Positions 17,047 through 25,171 of a stretch of DNA of 64,000 nucleotides are shown one piece after another. A program made the position numbers and the translations under genes. The stretch spans positions 54,455-118,454 of the forward strand of contig NZ_JAHKRN010000027.1 of the NCBI RefSeq assembly GCF_019396385.1. The letters are read 5' to 3'. The DNA comes from Nonomuraea harbinensis. Lineage in GTDB: Bacteria > Actinomycetota > Actinomycetes > Streptosporangiales > Streptosporangiaceae. The first letter of the stretch is position 1. Each line of letters begins with the position of its first letter. Under the pieces are notes generated by a model, which was not told where the DNA came from, did no database searches, and worked only from the letters and a program-made list of their open reading frames with translations.

Positions 17047-17886
17047 ATGACGAGCCCGGAGACACCGGTGGACATCGACGCCGCCGCGATGGCGGAGTTC
17101 ACCTCGCAATACGGCTCGGACCTGCCTCCCGTCGCGATCGTCATCGCCGCGTACAACGAAGAGCGCAGCATCGGCGCCACGGTGAACGGCATCCCGGCGG
17201 TCATCGACGGGATGGAGACCGCGACCATCGTGGTCGTCGACGGCTCCACCGACCGCACGGCGGCCGAGGCGCGCAAGGCCGGGGCCATGGTCTGCGACGT
17301 CCCCGCGAACCGGGGGCAGGGCGCCGCGCTGCGGCTCGGCTACCGTCTGGCCCGCGAGAGCGGCGCCCGCTACATCGTGACCACCGACGCCGACGGGCAG
17401 TACGACCCGGCCGACATCAAGCGGGTGCTCGCCCCGGTGCTGCGCGGGGAGGCCGACTTCGCGACCGGTTCCCGCGTGCTGGGGCGGCAGGAGACCCACG
17501 ACAGGGTCCGCCGCCTCGGCGTGCACGTGTTCGCGTTCCTGATCAGCCGGTTCACCGGCCAGCGGATCACCGACACCTCGTTCGGCCTGCGGGCGATGCG
17601 GGCGGAGGTGACCGGGGCGGTCACGCTCACCCAGCCGCAGTACCAGTCGTCCGAGCTGCTGATCGGCGTGATCTCGCGGGGGTTCCGGGTCGTGGAGGTG
17701 CCGGCCACCATGCGACTGCGCGCGGCCGGCACCACCAAGAAGGGCGGCAACCTCGTCTACGGCTACCGCTACTCGCGGGTCGTGCTCGGGACCTGGCTCC
17801 GTGAGCGCCGCCGGCCGGCTTCGTCGCCCTCCTCTGCGGGCTCGGCGCCCTCCTCACCCGAGCGGGTGTCGGCGAAGACGAAATAG
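17047..17886 (+). CDS. Family 2 glycosyltransferase, polyprenyl-phosphate sugar synthase type
   Basis: The 279-residue protein has the GT2 nucleotide-binding start VAIVIAAYNEERSIG, the DGSTDRT motif and a DADGQYDP (DxD-type) metal site. It then carries the DPM1/DPG synthase-like segment DTSFGLRAMR. Enzymes of this type load a sugar onto a polyprenyl phosphate at the inner face of the membrane. No membrane helices are seen, so a GtrA protein or another partner may anchor or flip the product. The last 39 residues, rich in Ser, Pro and Ala, lie antisense to the end of the gtrA gene (118-base overlap). Confidence 0.85.
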   Translation: MTSPETPVDIDAAAMAEFTSQYGSDLPPVAIVIAAYNEERSIGATVNGIPAVIDGMETATIVVVDGSTDRTAAEARKAGAMVCDVPANRGQGAALRLGYRLARESGARYIVTTDADGQYDPADIKRVLAPVLRGEADFATGSRVLGRQETHDRVRRLGVHVFAFLISRFTGQRITDTSFGLRAMRAEVTGAVTLTQPQYQSSELLIGVISRGFRVVEVPATMRLRAAGTTKKGGNLVYGYRYSRVVLGTWLRERRRPASSPSSAGSAPSSPERVSAKTK

Positions 17887-18305
17887 TGGAACAGGAAGAA
17901 CTTCGCCACGAACAGCAGCCCGTAGATCCCCAGGAAAACGGCACCCACGAAGATCACCCGGGGGCCGTCGGTGTCGAAGATCTGGTGTCCCACCCGGTCG
18001 GCGACCCCGGTGCCCCATGACGCGATGACCAGCCCCACCACCGCGGTCAGCCAGTACGGGAGCAGCTCGCGCAGCGGCTTGGGCCGGCCGCGCAGCTTCC
18101 AGGCCCACCACCGGTTGAGCACGTAGTTGACGACGGCGCCGAGCCCCCACGCGACCACGGAGGCGGCCGACGGGCCGAGAAGCTCCAGCCCGTAGACCGT
18201 CAGCAGCGTGATCTCGCTGACCACGCCCGCCACCACCGAACCGATCGCGTAGCGCCCGAAGATGCGCGGGAGAGCTCCCCGCAGAAGACGACGAACCTGG
18301 ATCAC
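17769..18305 (-). CDS. GtrA-family membrane protein (lipid-sugar flippase-like)
   Basis: The 178-residue protein has four hydrophobic helices in the GtrA pattern: RYAIGSVVAGVVSEITLLTVYGL, VVAWGLGAVVNYVLNRWWAW, a helix around ASWGTGV, and FVAKFFLFHYFVF. The NYVLNRWWAWK stretch is the family hallmark. GtrA proteins are thought to move polyprenyl-phosphate sugars across the membrane. The GTG at 18305 overlaps the methyltransferase stop in GTGA, so it is the third gene of a coupled minus-strand operon after the UDP-sulfoquinovose synthase. The polar C-terminal tail of about 35 residues lies in the overlap with the GT2 gene. Confidence 0.85.
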   Translation of the reverse strand: MIQVRRLLRGALPRIFGRYAIGSVVAGVVSEITLLTVYGLELLGPSAASVVAWGLGAVVNYVLNRWWAWKLRGRPKPLRELLPYWLTAVVGLVIASWGTGVADRVGHQIFDTDGPRVIFVGAVFLGIYGLLFVAKFFLFHYFVFADTRSGEEGAEPAEEGDEAGRRRSRSQVPSTTRE

Positions 18306-19048
18306 GACGCCGCGTGCCCCCGGTCGCCGGGCACCCGGAAGACGCCGAGGATCGACTGGCCGAACGGGATCGGCAGAACCCGGTCGAGCACCCGGGTGAC
18401 CGGGACCAGGACCTTGTCGTACAGGCCGACGGCGCCCGCCTTGGGCGAGCCCGCCTTGCCCAGCCGCACCGCGGCCCACCAGGCGATCCCGCCCAGCAGG
18501 TTGACCGGGCGGGACAGCTCTACCTCCAGCCCGGCGCGCACCGCGGCGTCCCTGAGCGTGGCCGGGGTGTAGCGGCGGAAGTGACCGACCTTTCGGTCGA
18601 AGTCGCCGTACAGGCTCTGGTAGGCGGGCACCCACAGCACGAGCGTGCCGCCCGGGGTGACCGAGCGGCCGAGGAGGGTGAGGAGGGCGGCGTCGTCCTC
18701 GAAGTGCTCCAGCACGTTGATGGCGATCGCGGTCTCGACCGGGCGGTCCAGGCTGGCTCCGCAGGCGAGGTCGAACTGGGCCGCCTCCACCTCGCCGCGG
18801 CCGGCGAAGCGGGCCTTCATCACCTTGACCGCGTCGGGGTCGACGTCGGTGACCACGAGCCGGTCCAGGCCGGTGAACTGGCTGGCGAACTCGCCCAGCC
18901 CGGCCCCCACCTCCAGCACGCTGCGCCCGCAGTGGGGGGCGATCAGGTCGAACTGGTAGCGGCGGTAGCGCGGCTTGTCGTGGCCGCCTTCCTCCCGCTC
19001 CGCGGTGCGGCCCGTGGCCCGGGCGAACGCGCCTTCCTCAGCGCTCAC
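18302..19048 (-). CDS. SAM-dependent class I methyltransferase
   Basis: The 248-residue protein has motif I (VLEVGAGLGEFAS), an acidic post-I site (VVTDVDPDAV), and the motif INVLEHFEDDAALL, then LVLWVPAYQSLYGDFD. It is of the Methyltransf_11/12 type often found in glycan and lipid clusters. Its GTG start overlaps the stop of the UDP-sulfoquinovose synthase gene in GTGA, and its stop overlaps the gtrA start. A role in methylating the same glycan or lipid is inferred from this coupling; the acceptor is unknown. Confidence 0.8.
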   Translation of the reverse strand: MSAEEGAFARATGRTAEREEGGHDKPRYRRYQFDLIAPHCGRSVLEVGAGLGEFASQFTGLDRLVVTDVDPDAVKVMKARFAGRGEVEAAQFDLACGASLDRPVETAIAINVLEHFEDDAALLTLLGRSVTPGGTLVLWVPAYQSLYGDFDRKVGHFRRYTPATLRDAAVRAGLEVELSRPVNLLGGIAWWAAVRLGKAGSPKAGAVGLYDKVLVPVTRVLDRVLPIPFGQSILGVFRVPGDRGHAAS

Positions 19049-20208
19049 CGCCTCTCTCCGCCCAGGGCGCCGCGCCAGTCGACCCGGGGCTGCATGGCGT
19101 CGAGGTCGACCCGCTCGGCGTAGCGCTTGGTCACGTCGAACAGCGAGGTGATCAGCGTGTCGGAGAGCAGGTGGGGTTCGAGGCCGAGCTCCACCAGGCC
19201 GCTGTGGACGACCTTGTAGTAGTGCTCCTCCTTCTCGACCCTGGGGTTGTCGAGGTTGTTGATCGTCACCTCGTCGGGGAAGCTCCGCGCGACGGTCTCG
19301 GCGATGTCGGCGACCGACATGGACTCGGTCATCTGGTTGAACACGCGGAACTCGCCGCGGTCGGCCGGGTTCTCGCAGGCGAGCTGGATGCAGCGGACGG
19401 TGTCGCGGATGTCGATGACGCCCCGCGTCTGGCCGCCCTTGCCGTAGACGGTGAGGGGGTGGCCGAGCACCGCCTGGACGACGAACCTGTTGAGGACCGT
19501 GCCGAACACCGCGTCGTAGTCGAACCTGGTGGCGAGCCGGTCGTCGAGCGCGGTCTCCGGGGTCTGCTGGCCGTACACGACGCCCTGGTTGAGGTCGGTC
19601 GCGCGCAGGCCCCAGATCCGGCAGGCGAACTCCATGTTGTGGCTGTCGTGCACCTTCGACAGGTGGTAGAACGACCCCGGCCGCTTGGGGTAGAGCACCC
19701 GGTCCTTGCGTCCCTTGTGCTCGACCTCCAGCCAGCCTTCCTCGATGTCGATGTTGGGGGTGCCGTACTCGCCCATGGTGCCGAGCTTGACCAGGTGGAT
19801 CTCGGGGTCGATCTCGGCGATGGCGTAGAGCACGTTCAGCGTGCCCGCCACGTTGTTGACCTGCGTGTAGACGGCATGCTTGCGGTCGATCATCGAGTAG
19901 GGGGCGGCCCGCTGCTCGGCGAAGTGGACCACGGCGTCCGGACGGAAGTCGCGGATCATGTCGTAGGTGAAGTCCGCCTCCATCAGGTCGCCAATGTACG
20001 CCTTGATGGTCTTACCGGTCAGCCGGTGCCAGGTGGAAATCCTGGTTTGCAGGGATTCGATCGGCACCAGGCTTTCCACGCCGAGCTCGAAGTCGTACTG
20101 CCGCCGGGCGAAGTTATCGGCGACGGCGACCTCGTGCCCGGTCTGAGAGAGGTGGAGGGCGGTGGGCCAACCAAGATAGCCGTCACCACCGAGGACCAGA
20201 ATCCGCAT
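19045..20208 (-). CDS. sqdB: UDP-sulfoquinovose synthase (SQD1/SqdB-like)
   Basis: The 387-residue extended SDR has the NAD motif VLGGDGYLGWPTA near the N-terminus. It also has segments close to plant SQD1 and bacterial SqdB: MGEYGTPNIDIEEG, YPKRPGSFYHLSKVH with the catalytic Tyr and Lys, and TRGVIDIRDTVRCI. Enzymes of this family add sulfite to UDP-glucose to give UDP-sulfoquinovose, the donor for sulfolipid or sulfonated glycans. The ATG at 20208 gives MRILVLGGDGYLG at once; the in-frame ATG at 20247 has no ribosome-binding site. It is the first gene of the operon with a methyltransferase and gtrA. A sulfoquinovosyltransferase of the SqdX type is not seen here. Confidence 0.88.
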   Translation of the reverse strand: MRILVLGGDGYLGWPTALHLSQTGHEVAVADNFARRQYDFELGVESLVPIESLQTRISTWHRLTGKTIKAYIGDLMEADFTYDMIRDFRPDAVVHFAEQRAAPYSMIDRKHAVYTQVNNVAGTLNVLYAIAEIDPEIHLVKLGTMGEYGTPNIDIEEGWLEVEHKGRKDRVLYPKRPGSFYHLSKVHDSHNMEFACRIWGLRATDLNQGVVYGQQTPETALDDRLATRFDYDAVFGTVLNRFVVQAVLGHPLTVYGKGGQTRGVIDIRDTVRCIQLACENPADRGEFRVFNQMTESMSVADIAETVARSFPDEVTINNLDNPRVEKEEHYYKVVHSGLVELGLEPHLLSDTLITSLFDVTKRYAERVDLDAMQPRVDWRGALGGERR

Positions 20209-20483
20209 TGACCTGACTTTCTCACTGTGCGACAAGTTCGGGGACATTAATACGCCTATGGGGGTGTATCACACCTAGATGTCAGAGTGTTCCCCCTGCT
20301 GTATCCATCACACTCGTACCACATCACCAGTCCTAACCTTCCCGTCTTGCGCCACTTCACAGCAGGTTGACAGGCGCTGGATCAACGGGACAAGTCGCTT
20401 GACCGCGGCGCGCGCCTGCTGCCAACATCAGCGAAACAGCGTTCCAGAAGATGGAACCGAGGCAACCCCCCGAGGACGACGCC

Positions 20484-21716
20484 ATGCGTATCAAGTCCTG
20501 TATCGCCATCGGCACGCTCCTGACTCTCTCCCTGACGGCCTGCGGCGGCTCGGCTCCCGGCGGGGCCGCCCCGGCCTCGCCGGACGCGTCGGGCACCATC
20601 AAGATCGGCTCCATCCACCCCCTCACCGGCGCCCTGGCCTTCGACGGCCAGCAGATGTCCAAGGCGATCAAACTCGCCGCCAAGGCGATCAACGACTCCG
20701 GCGGCATCAAGTCGCTCGGCGGCGCGAAGCTGGAGATCCTGGACGCCGACAGCCAGGGCAAGCCGGAGATCGGCCAGAGCGAGGCGCAGCGCCTCACCCA
20801 GGCGGGCGCCGTGGCGCTCGTCGGGCCCTACCAGAGCGCGGTCGCCGCGCAGGTCGCCACGGTGGCCGAGCGGAACAAGGTGCCGTTCGTCATCGACGTC
20901 GCCTCCGCCGACGACATACTCAAGCAGGGTTACACCTATACCTTCCGGCTCCAGCCCTCCTCCGACACCCTCGGCAGGTACGGCGCGCGCTACCTCAAGG
21001 ACCTGGCCGACCGCACCGGGCAGCAGATCACCAAGGTCGCCTACTTGCACGAGCAGACCGACTACGGATCCTCGACGTACGAGTCGTTCACCGACGAGGC
21101 GGCCGAGCTCGGCCTCCAGGTCGGCCCGCGGATCACCTACGACGCGCTCAAGGCCGCCGACCTGACCACCGAGCTCACCAAGGTCAAGGCCGCCGGGGTG
21201 GACGCGCTCGCGGTCACCGGCTACTACCGCGACGGCCTGCTCACCGCCAAGGCCATCGCGTCCGTACAGCCCGGCGTGAAGATCGTACTCGGCGTCTCTC
21301 ACGGCGCCTTCAGCTCGCCGGTCTTCCCGCGCGACGGGGGCGCAGCCGCGGAGGGCGTCTACGACTCCAACTTCAACTACGACGCCACCAAGCCGGAGTC
21401 CAAGGCGATCCTCGACGCCTTCCAGGCCGAGTACGGCGAGGAACTGCGTTTCATCCCCTTCACCTCGTACGAGTGCGTCAGGCTCGTGGCCGCGGCCCTG
21501 GAGAAGGCCGCCAGCCGGGACCCGGCGAAGATCCGTGAGGCGCTCGCCGGGATCTCCTTCGACACGCTGATGGCGTTCGACGGCCCTGTCCAGTTCGACG
21601 AGTCCGGGCAGAACGAGAACGCCACCCCGATCGTCCTGCAAGTCCAGGACGGCAAGGTCGTCCCGGTGCACCCCGCGGCCAAGGCCGTGGCCGAGCCGAG
21701 GCCCGCCGCGGAGTGA
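20484..21716 (+). CDS. livK: Branched-chain amino-acid type ABC transporter binding lipoprotein (LivK-like)
   Basis: The 410-residue protein has a lipoprotein signal with lipobox LTACGG. The body reads as a periplasmic-binding type I fold: IKIGSIHPLTGALAFDGQQM, LVGPYQSAVAAQVA and VAYLHEQTDYG. Such proteins bring branched-chain amino acids, amides or related small molecules to the LivHMGF transporter. The actual ligand cannot be read. The ATG at 20484 is preceded by CGAGGA, and it is the first gene of a five-gene operon with GTGA/ATGA overlaps between the next genes. Confidence 0.88.
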   Translation: MRIKSCIAIGTLLTLSLTACGGSAPGGAAPASPDASGTIKIGSIHPLTGALAFDGQQMSKAIKLAAKAINDSGGIKSLGGAKLEILDADSQGKPEIGQSEAQRLTQAGAVALVGPYQSAVAAQVATVAERNKVPFVIDVASADDILKQGYTYTFRLQPSSDTLGRYGARYLKDLADRTGQQITKVAYLHEQTDYGSSTYESFTDEAAELGLQVGPRITYDALKAADLTTELTKVKAAGVDALAVTGYYRDGLLTAKAIASVQPGVKIVLGVSHGAFSSPVFPRDGGAAAEGVYDSNFNYDATKPESKAILDAFQAEYGEELRFIPFTSYECVRLVAAALEKAASRDPAKIREALAGISFDTLMAFDGPVQFDESGQNENATPIVLQVQDGKVVPVHPAAKAVAEPRPAAE

Positions 21717-22657
21717 ACCACCTGATCTCGCGCGCCGGCCTGGGCATCCTCGTGGCGGTGGCCGTGGTCGCGGGCGCGTGGGCCCGCTCGGGCAGCGGAT
21801 CGGTCACCGCCCAGGCGGTGCTGACCGGTCTGCTGCTCGGCGGGGTCTACGCGCTGGTCGCGATGGGCCTGACGCTGATCTTCGGGGTGCTCGACATCGT
21901 CAACTTCGCGCACGGCGCCTTCATGACGCTGGGGATGTACGCCACCGCGCTGCTCGCGACCGGCGCCGGGCTGAACCCCTACCTGTCGCTGCTGGTGAGC
22001 GTGCCGCTGCTGTTCGGCCTCGGCTACGCCGTGCAGCGCCACCTGGTGAGCCGGACCATGGGCGGCTCGCTCGCCGCGCAGCTCCTGCTGACCCTGGGCA
22101 TCGCGATGCTGCTGGAGAACGCCCTGCTGCTGGCCTTCTCCGGCGACACCAGGACGGTCGCGGTCTCCTTCGACACCCCGCTGCGCGTCCTCGGCGCGGT
22201 GGCCGACCTCAGCAGGGTGCTGGCGTTCGCCGGCGCGATGGGGCTGGCCGGGGCGGTGTGGCTGCTGCTGACGAGGACCAGGCTGGGCACCGCGATCCGG
22301 GCGGTGGCCGCCAACCCGGAGGGCGCCTCGCTGGTGGGGCTCGACGTGCGGCGGCTGCACGCGCTGACGTTCGCCGCCGGCACGGCCTGCGCCGGGGCCG
22401 CGGGGACGCTCGTGACGCCGCTCGTCACCGTCGAGCCGACGGCCGGCGAGCTGTTCAACATCATCGGGTTCGTCGTCGTGGTGCTCGGCGGTCTCGGCAG
22501 CGTGCCAGGGGCGGTGGCCGGCGGGCTGATCGTCGGCCTGACCGAGCAGCTCGGCGGCATCTACCTGCCGGGGCAGAGCCCGCTGCTGGCGGTGTTCGCG
22601 GTGTTCGTGCTCGTCCTGCTCTGGCGCCCGCAGGGCCTGTTCGGGAGGCCGGCGTGA
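21713..22657 (+). CDS. livH: ABC transporter permease, LivH type
   Basis: The 314-residue inner-membrane protein has about eight helices. It carries the LivH pattern YALVAMGLTLIFGVLDIVNFAHG near the N-terminus and FVVVVLGGLGSVPGAVAGG near the C-terminus, the loop that touches the ATPases. Its GTG start overlaps the livK stop in GTGA, and its stop overlaps the livM start likewise. It forms the channel with LivM. Confidence 0.9.
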   Translation: MNHLISRAGLGILVAVAVVAGAWARSGSGSVTAQAVLTGLLLGGVYALVAMGLTLIFGVLDIVNFAHGAFMTLGMYATALLATGAGLNPYLSLLVSVPLLFGLGYAVQRHLVSRTMGGSLAAQLLLTLGIAMLLENALLLAFSGDTRTVAVSFDTPLRVLGAVADLSRVLAFAGAMGLAGAVWLLLTRTRLGTAIRAVAANPEGASLVGLDVRRLHALTFAAGTACAGAAGTLVTPLVTVEPTAGELFNIIGFVVVVLGGLGSVPGAVAGGLIVGLTEQLGGIYLPGQSPLLAVFAVFVLVLLWRPQGLFGRPA

Positions 22658-23631
22658 TCAGAAGGCTCGTCGTGCTCGCGGCGATCGGCGTGGCCCTCGC
22701 CCCGCTACCCCTGCTGCTGCCGCCCGCGCAGGAGGCGGTCGCCGTCCGCGCCCTGATGTTCGCGATGATGGCCGTGGCCTGGAACCTGATGAGCGGGTTC
22801 GGCGGCCTGTTCAGCTTCGGGCACGCCGCCTACTTCGGGCTGGGCGCCTACACCACCGCGCTGCTGACCGTCGAGCTGGGGCTCTCGCCGTGGCTCGGGC
22901 TGCTCGCCGGGATGGCGGTGGCCGCGCTGTTCGGCGTCGTCACCGGCTATCTGGCGGTCCGCTACCGGCTGAAAGGCGCCTACTTCGCCCTGGCCACCTT
23001 CGCCTTCGCGGAGATGCTCAGGCTGGCGGCGCTGAACTCCGAGCTCGTGGGCGGCGCGGTCGGCCTCACGCTGCCCGTCACCGGCGAGCAGGGGTGGTGG
23101 ACGCTCCGGTTCGACGTCGGCGATCCCGCGTACTTCTGGGTCGCGCTGCTGCTCACGCTCGCGTGCGTGGCGACGGTGATCGTGCTGCTCGGCAGCAGGG
23201 CGGGGCTGAACCTGGTGGCCGTGCGCGAGGACGAGACGGCCGCCGCGGCCGCCGGGGTCGCGGTGGTCCGCCACCAGATCCTGGCGATCGGCGTCTCCGC
23301 CGCGCTCACCTCGGTCGCCGGCGGCTTCTACGCCGTCTACTACCTGTTCGTCAGCCCGGACCTGGCCTTCGGACCGTCGGTGTCGATCCAGGCCATCCTG
23401 CCCGCGGTGATCGGCGGCGTCGGCACGGTGTGGGGGCCGCTGATCGGCGCGGCGGTGCTGGCCCCGCTGTCGGACGTGGCCGCGACGGTGGTCCGCACCC
23501 CGCCCGAGTTCCTCTCGTTCCTCCAGGGCCGCAGCGGGCTCGACGTGATCATGTACGCCGTGCTCCTGATCGTCGTGGTCCTGGCCATGCCACGCGGTCT
23601 GTACGGCGGATTCGCCAGGAGGTCGCGATGA
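22654..23631 (+). CDS. livM: ABC transporter permease, LivM type
   Basis: The 325-residue protein has about nine hydrophobic helices and LivM hallmarks: WNLMSGFGGLFSFGHAAYFGLGAY, then AVREDETAAAAAGV and VIGGVGTVWGPLIGA. The start is the GTG at 22654 that overlaps the livH stop; longer upstream frames are shadows of livH. Its stop overlaps the livG start in ATGA. It forms the channel with LivH. Confidence 0.9.
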   Translation: MIRRLVVLAAIGVALAPLPLLLPPAQEAVAVRALMFAMMAVAWNLMSGFGGLFSFGHAAYFGLGAYTTALLTVELGLSPWLGLLAGMAVAALFGVVTGYLAVRYRLKGAYFALATFAFAEMLRLAALNSELVGGAVGLTLPVTGEQGWWTLRFDVGDPAYFWVALLLTLACVATVIVLLGSRAGLNLVAVREDETAAAAAGVAVVRHQILAIGVSAALTSVAGGFYAVYYLFVSPDLAFGPSVSIQAILPAVIGGVGTVWGPLIGAAVLAPLSDVAATVVRTPPEFLSFLQGRSGLDVIMYAVLLIVVVLAMPRGLYGGFARRSR

Positions 23632-24356
23632 TCCTGCGCATGGAGGGGGTCAGCAAGGCGTTCGGCGGCCTGCGCGCGCTGGACGCGGTGACGTTCGAGG
23701 TCGAGCGGGGCACCATCCACGCGGTCATCGGGCCCAACGGCGCGGGCAAGACCACGCTGTTCTCGGTGATCTCCGGCGAGCAGCGGCCGGAGAGCGGCCG
23801 GATCCTGTTCGACGGCCAGGACGTCACCGCCCGGCCCGCCCATCTGCGCGCGCGAGCCGGCCTGGTCCGCACGTTCCAGCTCACCCGGCCCTTCCCCGCC
23901 CTGTCCGTCCTCGACAACGTGACCGTGGCCGCCGGCGCGCACCTCCGCACCAGGAAGGAGGCCGTCGCCGCCGCGACCGGGACGATCGAGAGGATCGGGC
24001 TCGGCGCCTACCTGTCGCGGCCCGCCGGGGAGTTGCCGGCCGCCGCGCGCAAGCAGCTGGAGCTGGCCAGGGCGCTGGCGCTCCGGCCGAAGGTGCTGTT
24101 GCTGGACGAGGTGCTGGCCGGGCTCACCCCGGCGGAGCGGGAGCCGATGATCACCCTGCTGGGCGAGCTGCGCGCGGAGGGCATGACGCTGGTCCTGGTC
24201 GAGCATGTGATGCCGGCGGTGATGCGGCTGGCCGACCGGGTGCTGGTGCTGGATCGCGGGAGCGTGCTCGCCGAGGGGGAGCCCGCGGCGATCGCCCGCG
24301 ATCCCCGCGTCGTGACCGCCTATCTGGGAGAGGACTCCGATGATGCTCTCGCTTGA
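23628..24356 (+). CDS. livG: ABC transporter ATP-binding protein, LivG type, with a degenerate signature motif
   Basis: The 242-residue ATPase has Walker A (GPNGAGKTT), a Q-loop (TFQLTRPF) and Walker B (VLLLDEVLAGL). A switch histidine (LVEHVM) is also present, together with the LivG-type insertion RPAHLRARAGLVRTFQ. The signature, normally LPYGQQR or LSGGQ in this family, reads ELPAAARKQLELARAL (about residues 134-149) and so lacks the Gly-Gln pair. The partner LivF has an intact signature. The stop at 24356 overlaps livF by 17 bases. Working as a LivG-LivF heterodimer with one weak ATP site is an inference. Confidence 0.88.
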   Translation: MILRMEGVSKAFGGLRALDAVTFEVERGTIHAVIGPNGAGKTTLFSVISGEQRPESGRILFDGQDVTARPAHLRARAGLVRTFQLTRPFPALSVLDNVTVAAGAHLRTRKEAVAAATGTIERIGLGAYLSRPAGELPAAARKQLELARALALRPKVLLLDEVLAGLTPAEREPMITLLGELRAEGMTLVLVEHVMPAVMRLADRVLVLDRGSVLAEGEPAAIARDPRVVTAYLGEDSDDALA

Positions 24357-25023
24357 CGGCGTCGACGCCGGATACGGCGGCCTGCGGGTCCTGCACGGCC
24401 TGTCGCTGGAGGTGGCGGCCGGGGAGATCGTCGCGCTGGTCGGGGCCAACGGCGCGGGCAAGTCCACGACGCTGCGGGTCGCCTCGGGGCTGCTCAGGCC
24501 GACCGCCGGCCGGGTGGTGTTCGACGGGGCGGAGCTGTCCGGGCTGCCGGTCCACGCGGTGGTGCGGCGCGGGCTCGTCCAGGTCCCCGAGGGCCGCGCG
24601 CTGTTCGGCCCGCTCACCGTCGCGGAGAACCTGGCGATGGGCGCCTACCACACGGGCGAGCCCGCCGACCGGGTGCTGGAGCTGTTCCCGAGGCTCGCCG
24701 AACGGCTGGACCAGCGGGCCGACACGATGAGCGGCGGCGAGCAGCAGATGCTGGCCATCGGGCGCGCGCTGATGACCCGGCCGAGACTGCTCATGCTGGA
24801 CGAGCCGTCGGTCGGGCTGGCCCCTCTCATGGTCCGCGCCGTCTTCGCCGCGCTCCGGCGCATCCGCGAGAGCGGCGTCGCGATCCTGCTGGTGGAGCAG
24901 AACGCGGCCCAGGCGCTGGCGCTCGCGGACCGCGCCTACGTCATCGAGAGCGGGGTCATCACCCTGTCGGGCGACGACCTGGCGGGCGACGAACGGGTGC
25001 GCCGCGCCTACCTGGGCCTCTGA
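24340..25023 (+). CDS. livF: ABC transporter ATP-binding protein, LivF type
   Basis: The 227-residue ATPase has Walker A (GANGAGKST), the LivF-type VPEGRALFGPLTVAENL segment, and the signature MSGGEQQMLAIGRAL. Walker B (LLMLDEPSVGLAP) and the switch histidine-equivalent region LLVEQNA follow. It is the last gene of livKHMGF. The start is at 24340 or the adjacent ATG at 24343, both inside the end of livG, so translation is probably coupled. Confidence 0.92.
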   Translation: MMLSLDGVDAGYGGLRVLHGLSLEVAAGEIVALVGANGAGKSTTLRVASGLLRPTAGRVVFDGAELSGLPVHAVVRRGLVQVPEGRALFGPLTVAENLAMGAYHTGEPADRVLELFPRLAERLDQRADTMSGGEQQMLAIGRALMTRPRLLMLDEPSVGLAPLMVRAVFAALRRIRESGVAILLVEQNAAQALALADRAYVIESGVITLSGDDLAGDERVRRAYLGL

Positions 25024-25089
25024 ACTCGTTTCAGCCGGTTTCCCGAGGCATATCGCCAGCTCATGGATGGATTGCGTGATCGTACGGAT

Positions 25090-25100
25090 CGAAAATTTCG
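25090..25100. promoter_or_regulatory. CGAAA-N-TTTCG palindrome upstream of the glucuronoyl esterase gene
   Basis: CGAAAATTTCG at 25090-25100 is a perfect palindrome around one central base. CGAAANTTTCG-type sites are known as operators of LacI-type xylan-utilisation regulators in Streptomyces. It lies 72 bases before the GTG of a CE15 esterase, whose substrate is glucuronoxylan, so the link is plausible. The regulator itself is not in this window. Confidence 0.5.
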
Positions 25101-25171
25101 GCGCTTGATTGACATGTTTCGGGAGGATTCTCAGACTGATCACCGACCCCTCACCGCAAGGGAGAGCTCCG

